From Bursaphelenchus xylophilus (lineage: Eukaryota > Nematoda > Chromadorea > Rhabditida > Aphelenchoididae): a DNA stretch of 64,000 nt. The stretch covers positions 4,526,001-4,590,000 of the forward strand of contig CAJFCV020000004.1 in the NCBI GenBank assembly GCA_904066235.2, read 5' to 3'. The notes below the pieces were generated by a model. It did no database searches. It had not been told where the DNA came from and worked only from the letters and a program-made list of their open reading frames with translations. The stretch's first letter is position 1. The number at the start of each line of letters is the position of its first letter. Made by a program: the position numbers and the translations under genes. This document shows positions 57,321 through 64,000 of this stretch, in pieces.

Positions 57321-59823
57321 TCAATACAAATTCACATTTAGACCACGACGTTTGGCGGATCTGAGGGTGGGGGTAAAGTTGAGAGGAGGGGTTTCGGAGA
57401 CGGGGCCAAGAATCGACTGGTCGGCGTTTCTGGGCGTTTGGAATCGGGGCGTTCTCGAAGTGGCCATGTATAACATCCGGGAGTTCAAGTAGTCGCTCCA
57501 GTACTCCTGTAATCACACAAACATAAAAGTCTTTAAAATCAAAAATTTTTGATACAATCATGAAGGAAAATCGAGTAAAAAATCACCGAAAATCAGCCTT
57601 AAACTTTATCCCTACTCCCTCAAAATTTTTTCACAAGGTACCTTCCACAATTTCACACCACCTCCAATTCAAACACTCCCCCAAACCAACAGTCTCTTAC
57701 ATTATTCAACGTGAGCAGCCTCTCCATCGTCTTGGCCTCATTATGATTGCTTCCCCTCTCCAAACTATTCAACGAATCCTTTCTTCCACCTCTCAGAACA
57801 GCTCCTCCCATCCTCTCAGCCAAGATTTCAATGGTCATTTTGTTGGCATACCCAAATCGTTCCACTTTTTGGAGATGGGAACACAAGAAAGCCAAGGTAT
57901 CTTTGTGCGGGTCTGGAAGATCGGTGATCGCTTTCTTCAAGGAATCATCCGACTCTTGGCGAGAAGCTTGGATAAACTCATTGTAGGAAGAGTTGGGGAT
58001 CAATGGCTCCTACAAACAGCCAACAATTATATTATACTTGACATCAAACTATAATGACCATAAAAAAGCATCCAATACACCTCCTTACTTTCAAATTCAT
58101 CAAGAATTTCTTGACAGCAGAGGTCAAGACTTCTGTGTGTTCATTCTGCAACTGTGGGATGATATTCGAACTCATTGTGAACAAAAGTTTGGCGACCAAA
58201 TCTCTGTTCCCGGGGACTCGATAAAGGCCCTCAGATTCCATTCTGTTGGCTTCAATTTCATAAATCAGACGGATCAAGGTGGCTGGGACAAGAGGGGGGC
58301 TGCTGGGACAGAGATCCGCCAATCTAGGGATCTTTTTCTTCTGCGGGGTACCCTTTTTATTCTTGTCCGCAAATGGAAGACATGGTCGTGGTGCCCTGGA
58401 GAGGCAGTTGCTATGGATGTAGAGGTTGCATTCTGAAAATATCATTTGTGATTGGTCAATTAAACAAAATACTTTTTTTTAATGAATTAAAATTAGGCAT
58501 CAAGTGTCTTATAATCCTACCCTTGCATTTTAAAACATTTTGCATGGTCACAGTTCGATTGCAGACAACACAACTCTTCATCAGTGCCATCTTGCCACTT
58601 TCGAAGTAGTGATCACATTCCAAGATCGGCCTTCCCTTCGTCCAAGATGATCCCATGGCTGTCAATGGAGTCCGTCTAAAATAATATTCCTAAACGTCAT
58701 GTAAAACTGAAATGAAACTTTAAACAATGACATACAAGTCGTTGCTGCTTGTGCCGAGTCTATATGACTTATTGCTCAACGGTGTCTGACTGAACATATC
58801 CATTGCCTTGGACTCGGACATGGACCTCCGATTGGATCGATGGACTTCCACACTGGCTCTGGTCGCAGATCGACCTCGAGGGTCGACAGTAATTGTGGTG
58901 ACAGTAGTAATCTCGTCCTCATTGGCTTCATCTCTGAATTTCTTCGGGGGCGTCGAGAGATGGCCTTCATCTTCATCCACCTCCTGGATATTCTCATGAA
59001 GATGCCGGCTTCTCTTAGTCACATGACTCTTCGTTCTTTGTGCATCGGTATCGACACTCTTGGAGCGACGTTGATAAGTCCGGTTGTAGCGAAGATGGAC
59101 TTCATCAATGTTCTCCTCATCATCCAAAGATTTATCAAAGTCCACGTCTAAATTATAGTCGTTGGATCGAGTGGCACGAGATTTATTCAAATTGTCGTGC
59201 TTCTTCTCATCAAATTTACTCAAATTCATCAATCGACCAAATGCCGCAGTGTCCTTGAGTTCCTTCTAAAAAATATAATTATAGGTACACCTCAATTCTA
59301 ATAAAAATCTTGGTCTTGTCTTCTCTGAAATCGCTTACTTCCATCAAAGTTCTGATACTTCTGATTCTTTGTTGGTAATCATTGATCTCTTTCTTCAGAT
59401 CATCCCTTTGACTGATCAAAGCTCCGACTTTGGCATTAGAATCATGATAACGCTCTTTGAGAAGCTCGTATTCGGCTCTCAACTCCCTAAAAAATAAAAA
59501 ATCAACATTAAACAACTCACTCTTTCTCCTGTTCAAGCCGATGGGCCTTTTCTTCAGCCAGGACGCAGTGTTCTGAGGAATGCTTCCACTTTCTCCTCAA
59601 CTGATCGCATAATTCAACGAGATCCAGACATTCTGAAGGATAATATAAATTAGACTAATTTCTTTGATCTAATGCTAGAAACACAGTTACAAATAACTCA
59701 GAAGGCCAGTTTACCTTGTTCGCGACCCCGCAGTTGTGTGAAACATTGAAGAACAAAGTCGCTGTAATTGCAGGCGACATCGGCACTATCAGCCGTCAAA
59801 AGATTCGAATTTTTCTTATCCAT
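57321..59823 (-). CDS. cyk-4: Centralspindlin Rho-family GAP, MgcRacGAP (CYK-4)
   Basis: Eight exons: 59823-59715, 59632-59521, 59486-59339, 59265-58736, 58675-58521, 58432-58089, 58009-57701, 57506-57321, giving 630 aa. With the kinesin ZEN-4 it forms centralspindlin, bundles midzone microtubules and directs RhoA-dependent cytokinesis. Residues 37-122 are a coiled coil (KERYHDSNAKVGALISQRDD). A charged linker carries possible phosphosites. A C1 zinc finger (about 318-369) has CVVCNRTV, LKCKECNLYIHSNC and a final cysteine. The RhoGAP domain (about 388-560) has the arginine finger Arg423 in EGLYRVPG and continues KKFLMNLKEPLIP. The tail holds TPRFQTPR and TPPLNFTPTLRS. Length matches C. elegans CYK-4 (about 680). 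Confidence 0.93.
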
Positions 59824-60145
59824 AACTCACAACATTCGCTCGGTGAAGAAGTAAACACCGAGTAAGGAAGATCAAAATTTGATCGCTCTTTGTTACAGAT
59901 CGAACTGCGCGAGAATTTGCGCATTTCGAACAAGAATATTGGCGGCCCAGCGTTTTCGTGGTGGAACCAAATGTAAGCAGCGCGATTCTTCTTTTTTGAT
60001 AAACCAGCGCATGCAAACAAGAATAGGGTTGACGATTGAAAAAGTTTATTTCTCTTTGCACCTTTTAAATACCTATTCTAGGTAAAATTACATGGATAAC
60101 ATAAATTAGCAGTACCAGTGAGAACTTTTTTGTTGCGAGACACGT
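59824..60145. other. Spacer upstream of cyk-4
   Basis: A 322-bp gap between the 109-aa gene and cyk-4, both minus. TTTATT near 60049 may be the polyadenylation signal of the former. The overlapping minus-strand frames here are unsupported. Confidence 0.4.
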
Positions 60146-60507
60146 CTAGTTGAACCTCTTTGGTTGGAACAGCTCAAATTCATGAGATTTGCGAGTAGTC
60201 TTGCGATTGGACTGTGGTTCATGACAAGGCAGCGGTTTCTCGTGTTTGGCGCGGATCCGGTCGCTCGGCTGTGCACGGTGCAGCTAAAACAATGTATTGA
60301 AGGTAATCGACCCACCTCTCTGATCTCCGCTTTTGTCATCTTCATCTTTTTCTCATCCCACTCCATCATCGGGCCATCGTTTTCCTCGCCATTTTCACCC
60401 ATACTGGCCGATCTTTCCTTCCTGGTTATTCTTCTTCTTCCAGAAACTTTCTCCGCTGGTGGATGACCGGCTTTCAAGGTCGACTCTTCATGGAGTTGAT
60501 CACTCAT
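60146..60507 (-). CDS. Unrecognised small basic protein, 109 aa
   Basis: Two exons, 60507-60316 and 60283-60146, joined by a 32-bp intron (GTGGGT...TTTTAG), which is very short even for a nematode. The protein begins MSDQLHEESTLKAG, has a basic patch (SGRRRITRKERSASMGENG) with possible phosphorylation sites, an acidic/methionine-rich piece (GPMMEWDEKKMKMTKAEIRE) and a basic tail. It is predicted hydrophilic and unfolded. No family recognised. Its place between the MSP-domain gene and cyk-4 on the same strand allows co-transcription. If the intron is not removed, the frame also continues open for a further stretch, so the C-terminus is uncertain. Confidence 0.5.
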
Positions 60508-61006
60508 CTTCGCTTTTACTCTGCAACTGTAATGCAGAACTTAAACACCCATTTATAGTTCAAAAACACGACTAATCTCGACTAAAATAATGCCCAAAAT
60601 TCCTACAACACCATGTACAATATCGCTGTATAAATCCGGCCATTCTTCTTTTTCAAAGGGCTTTTTGTGGGAAGAGAAAGAAAAAACATGTTTATATCTG
60701 GTCTCTTCGTTTCAAAATACCTAAAAAACAATGTTGTTTATCGGATGGTAAGGATAAACAAAAACAGATTTGTGAACAGAGAGAATGAAATTAAAATGTA
60801 GAACAATGTCCTTTATTTTCATGCAAACTGAAGCAATCCGTTGTCTCCTCTCTAAACGTTTTGGAATTCGTCATCACATTACCTTATACTGGAAATCTGC
60901 CCGAGCTTGGCCCAAGTGTAATATAAAATTAATCAAGGAAATAAAGGTTCCATTTATTTTCATACAAGCAAATGACCAAATCTTGCATTTAAAAAAAATA
61001 CAGTTT
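60508..61006. other. Spacer between MSP-domain gene and 109-aa gene
   Basis: Contains two TTTATT signals (near 60811 and 60953) fitting the MSP-domain gene's 3' end, and a CAAGTGTAATATAA motif at 60913-60926. No gene. Confidence 0.45.
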
Positions 61007-62519
61007 TTATGTGGGTTTTGATGACTTCTTGACCGGCTCCGGTTGGTTGGTACAAGTAATGAGAACTTCCATTTTATCCGAATCACAATAAGCGTCATCG
61101 AATAGGACGGCGGCTTGTTGAACTCCCGTATCAGGCCCAAACTCAATCTCCAGACGATCCTCGTACTCAACGGCCATCTTCTGGAATCACAATTACGGGC
61201 TACAGTAATCCGGACGAGCATTAAAAAAATGAAAACAAATAAATTCATTGTAGGAAACGAAAGTCGTATAAAAGAAACTTACAAGTCTCTGAATAGCCAC
61301 ATATGTTGATTTGCCAATTTCGACGAATCCACTGAGCGGGGTTACAGTAAAATTTTTAGAATTCGGAGGGATGATTCGGAAACAAAGTCGAAATTTGCTG
61401 GTGTTGACAATGAATAAGGTCAGCCAAGCCTGATCTTTGTAAAACTGAAAATATTATATCCTTACTATATCTACAACTCTATCAAAAATTGTCGAACTTA
61501 TTCTACTCTTAAACATTTATATAATTTTAGGTCTTACCATCGGCTTCTGCGGCTTCACTAAAATCGAATAATCGAGTCCGCCGCCCATGGTTTTGGTGGC
61601 TTCATAGTTTCTTGCTGGGACTTTTTCAGCCTTGGCTGGGGATTTAGGCTTCTGCAAGTCCGTGTAGGCAGTCGTTGTTGTCTTTTCGGGCTCAACGGTA
61701 GCCTCACTGACCATTGGTTTAGCGGCAGGTTTGAGAGTGGGCAAAGCTGGTCTTACAGTCGGCGTGGCCGCTGCCACTGGCTCGGCAGTCACTGGAGCAG
61801 CAGCCAGAGGTTCGGCAGGCTCATTGACGACTGATGGGGGAGGTTCGGCGGGTCTGGCCGTTTGAGCGGGACTTGCTTTTGCCGGGATACGCTTGATTGG
61901 AGTGGTCGCAGCGGCAGTTTTGGGAGTTGGAGAGGGCATTGAAGAGGTGGTCTTGGGGTTTGGAGAAGGTTTAGCTGCATTCTTCGGAGATGGAAGGGTT
62001 TGAGTTACTGTTTTGCGGTTATTGGCGTTCTTGGTGGCCTTGGGAGTACCGGCAGGGGTCGAAGCTTTGGGCTTGGACTGTTTGGTGGGACCAGTGGACT
62101 AAAAATTTAGTTGTGAAAGACTACTGAGTCTTCTGAAACGAAAATCAGATTCAATGACATTCTTGGTCCATGACAAAAGTTATTGTCCTAATTTTAGACC
62201 CCCTTAATAATGCACCCTAAAAATAAAACACGCGTACCATGAGGTTATACGAAATATCCAAAATTTTCCGCATCCAGAAAGATCATAGATCATTTCTTGC
62301 AAATTTCCCTCCTGAATCTTCAACCAGCGCCGAGATAAGTAATAAACGATTCCGAGAAGTTAAGGTGATTTTAAATTTTAGACAAAGTGGATCACGTAAA
62401 AACTGATGAGTAGTTCTATTTTGTCCTACCTGAGTTCGGGTGGTAACTATCTTCGTCTCCTTCTCGCCTTGCGTGTGAACCCTGGACGCCACGATTACTT
62501 TTCGCTTCTTTTCAGGCAT
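61007..62519 (-). CDS. MSP-domain protein with long low-complexity N-terminus
   Basis: Four exons: 62519-62430, 62098-61538, 61444-61283, 61180-61007, giving 328 aa. Residues 1-200 are Ala/Pro/Lys/Thr-rich (KASTPAGTPKATKNANN, AAATTPIKRIPAKASPAQ), hence probably disordered. Residues about 215-315 form a single major-sperm-protein immunoglobulin-like domain: LTLFIVNTSKFRLCFRIIPP, NFTVTPLSGFVEIGKSTYVA, DRLEIEFGPDTGVQQA. Nematode proteins of this kind often act in sperm motility or as membrane-contact adaptors (VAP-like); which applies here is unknown. The N-terminus MPEKKRKVIVASR includes a basic stretch. A decayed inverted copy of exons 3 and 4 lies immediately upstream at 62600-62871. Confidence 0.8.
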
Positions 62520-63212
62520 TTTTTGGAAGTCGACCAGTCGATTCGTCTGTTCAAAGTAAGACTGATTCCAAAATGAGACGAAAAATAAATTTTCTTCTTG
62601 AAATTTGGACAGATTCATCGTCACACCTTTTAGTCGATTCTGCCTACGTTGTTATCCAGGGTAAGAAGTTTTATACGAATTTATATTACACCTGCCATGT
62701 TCTTAGAAAAAGATTCAATTTTTGTGCAAGTAATATAACGTATGTTTAACCAGTATTTAATTCACATCAGTTCGGAATTATTTGCAGTGACTTCATGACA
62801 ATCGAATACGGTCCGGGTACTGGTGTGAAACAGTCAACCGTTCTCTTCGATGATCAAGTTGTGGCCGACTGAATATCCGGATTTTCTCCATCAGCCCTGC
62901 TGGCAGATATGTGGAAACAAAAAAGTAAAAGATTACTGTATTTCGTAGAAGAATAAGCACATTTTTTGATCGTTACTGTAGAATGTATAGGTTCTTTTCT
63001 ATTTTAACATCGGAGACATTCCTACGATGTAAACCTTCACTTTTTCGTGTCAAAAAGACCTAACAAACTTTTCCACAAATGTCCCACAAACCTCCCTTTC
63101 GCTAAACTAGTCGAATTCTAAATTTCCCGACGACCAAATGTTTTCGTTTCAGGGCTTTGAAATTGTTGGCATTCTGCTTCAAATAAAAAATTATCGAATT
63201 TTAGCGAAATTG
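62520..63212. promoter_or_regulatory. Divergent region of MSP-domain and SENP8-like genes
   Basis: A 0.7-kb spacer between head-to-head starts that contains the MSP pseudogene. Two acceptor-like sites (TTTCAG at about 63154 and TTTTAG at about 63204) precede the SENP8-like start. Confidence 0.45.
62600..62871 (+). pseudogene. Inverted, decayed copy of MSP-domain exons 3-4
   Basis: On the plus strand, 62606-62640 reads FIVTPFSRF (intact gene: NFTVTPLSGF). After a frameshift it continues SAYVVIQ (intact: STYVAIQ) up to a GTAAGA donor. After a TTTGCAG acceptor, DFMTIEYGPGTGV and VLFDDQVVAD follow (intact: DRLEIEFGPDTGV and VLFDDAYCDSD), then a stop. The frames do not join correctly across the intron. 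The copy retains the same exon-intron position, so it came from genomic DNA rather than mRNA. Confidence 0.75.
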
Positions 63213-64000
63213 ATGTCTAGGTTTGCCTCAAACCGGAAGATCTGTACGTATGAGGATTTTACGGTGTTCGAGGAGGACTTCCGGTCAATATATGCGGGTT
63301 GGTTGACCGACACAGCAGTAAATTTTGGAGCCACGTACCTAAAAGACGAGATTTTAGGGCCGAAAAAAGAAGAAGTAAGTCATTTGTTCTTGTAATTTTG
63401 CATGTTTAGGTATGTCTGGTTTACGCTTTTTTGTGTGAACTGATCAAGCATGCTGGACGTCGGAATTCCGAGACTCAGAAGCTTCTAGAATCAGTCGAGG
63501 CGGATAAAAATAAATGGACAGCCTTCATTCTCAATGATAACATCGATCCAACAGTCGTGTCTGGAGGTTGTCATTGGACTCTATTAGTTCATGATCCTAT
63601 CCAAAATGTCCTATGGCAATTAGATCCGATGTCAGACACCCGGCCTCCTCATTGTTGGCAATTTTATCAGAAGATCAAGGGCTTTTTCGGCAATGAGTAT
63701 CGGGTTTTAGACTGCCCAAAAATGACGGTAAATGGAAGTTGCGGGATCTACATATTGGAATATCTTCATATTATCTTTCAAGCAAGTTTTTTCTCAATTT
63801 TAGCCGCTTTTGACTGCATTGAAAACCTTATATTATGTATAATATAAGTTTTATGCTTTAGTGTCTCAAAGAAGGTCTAACGGATGTCAAGCAGATGGAT
63901 TTCAGTAGGATCAACGATAAATTTGCAGCGGAGCGAAGGGTATACTACTGTAAAGTTCTAAATTCACTGGCCGAGGAACAGCAACGACCTCAAATCAGTT
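63213..64000 (+). CDS. SENP8/DEN1-like NEDD8-specific cysteine protease (C-terminus cut by window end)
   Basis: Exons 63213-63374, 63410-63781 and 63862 to beyond 64000; 216 residues visible. SENP8-type enzymes mature NEDD8 and strip it from substrates. The start at 63213 follows a TTTTAG trans-splice-like acceptor; the longer upstream frame is disregarded. GWLTDTAVNF matches the substrate-entry region of SENP8. The catalytic triad is His109 (GGCHWTLLV), Asp126 (WQLDPMSD) and Cys165 (NGSCGIYILEYLH). The residue six before the cysteine, normally the oxyanion Gln, is Met159. Intron 2 starts with GC, not GT (CAA|GCAAGT...TTTAG|TGT), and keeps the frame. It could be the C. elegans ulp-3 orthologue, but that is not certain. 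Confidence 0.8.

Noticed and set aside
1..64000. CRISPR arrays, bacterial operons, riboswitches or defence islands
   Set aside because: The window is eukaryotic with spliced genes throughout; no regularly spaced direct repeats or prokaryotic gene signals were seen.

Overview
The window is nuclear DNA of a nematode. The genes are split by short introns with GT...TTTTAG/TTTCAG boundaries, several starts lie just behind a splice-acceptor-like sequence as expected for spliced-leader trans-splicing, and many products match Caenorhabditis families closely (FAT-4 desaturase, tailless-type receptor NHR-67, tolloid NAS-39, MDF-2, CYK-4, BIR-1, SXP/RAL-2, an MSP-domain protein). I could not assign a species. 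All gene models were built by hand from reading frames and splice signals, with the codon phase checked across every junction; no database search was possible.

Layout. 1-3.8 kb: no clear gene, but a 3'-decayed copy of a TA-flanked transposon. 3.8-6.0 kb: delta-5 fatty acid desaturase (+). 6.5 kb: small secreted cysteine-rich peptide (+). 7.4-9.5 kb: unrecognised 472-aa protein (-). 10.6-14.2 kb: nhr-67/tailless (-), with 3.9 kb of non-coding DNA upstream. 18.1-19.3 kb: secreted class 3 lipase (-). 20.6-26.0 kb: tolloid-type astacin protease (-), whose largest intron holds two side-by-side TIR elements. 26.5-28.0 kb: twinfilin (-). 28.9-29.8 kb: Mad2 (+). 30.4-32.5 kb: SXP/RAL-2-like protein (+) with a complete 1.23-kb TIR element in its only intron. 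32.7-33.8 kb: ribosomal protein SA (-). 34.4-36.1 kb: UDP-GlcNAc pyrophosphorylase (+), followed by a Gle1-like gene (+, 36.6-38.5 kb). 38.8-40.8 kb: Myt1/Wee1 kinase (-), preceded on its strand by the survivin-like BIR-1 (41.1-41.8 kb). 42.1-44.9 kb: two-TOG XMAP215-family protein (+), head-to-head with bir-1. 45.6-49.8 kb: 1325-aa plectin-repeat protein (-). 49.8-55.2 kb: gene-free DNA with a near-palindromic MITE and a 2.6-kb inverted repeat. 55.2-56.8 kb: unrecognised 354-aa protein (-) with a hAT-type MITE in an intron. 57.3-59.8 kb: CYK-4/MgcRacGAP (-); 60.1-60.5 kb: 109-aa protein (-); 61.0-62.5 kb: MSP-domain protein (-). 62.6-62.9 kb: decayed inverted copy of the MSP exons (+). 63.2 kb to the end: SENP8-like deneddylase (+), cut by the window edge.

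Functionally the right half is rich in cell-division genes: Mad2 (spindle checkpoint), Myt1 (mitotic entry), survivin (chromosomal passenger complex), an XMAP215 family member (spindle microtubules) and CYK-4 (central spindle and cytokinesis). Several same-strand neighbours (uap/gle1; bir-1/Myt1; MSP/109-aa/cyk-4) could be polycistronic, although the 290-500 bp gaps are wider than typical C. elegans operon spacing.

I found no defence system, CRISPR array or other clearly new molecular machine. The most unusual items are the dense set of non-autonomous DNA transposons with readable boundaries, a recurrent non-coding motif (core TATAATATAA) that also forms a perfect 26-bp palindrome around a CRE core, an inverted MSP pseudogene, and several domain-level oddities (short XMAP215, stand-alone plectin-repeat protein, altered BIR zinc spacing, deneddylase lacking the usual oxyanion glutamine, tolloid without a visible prodomain).
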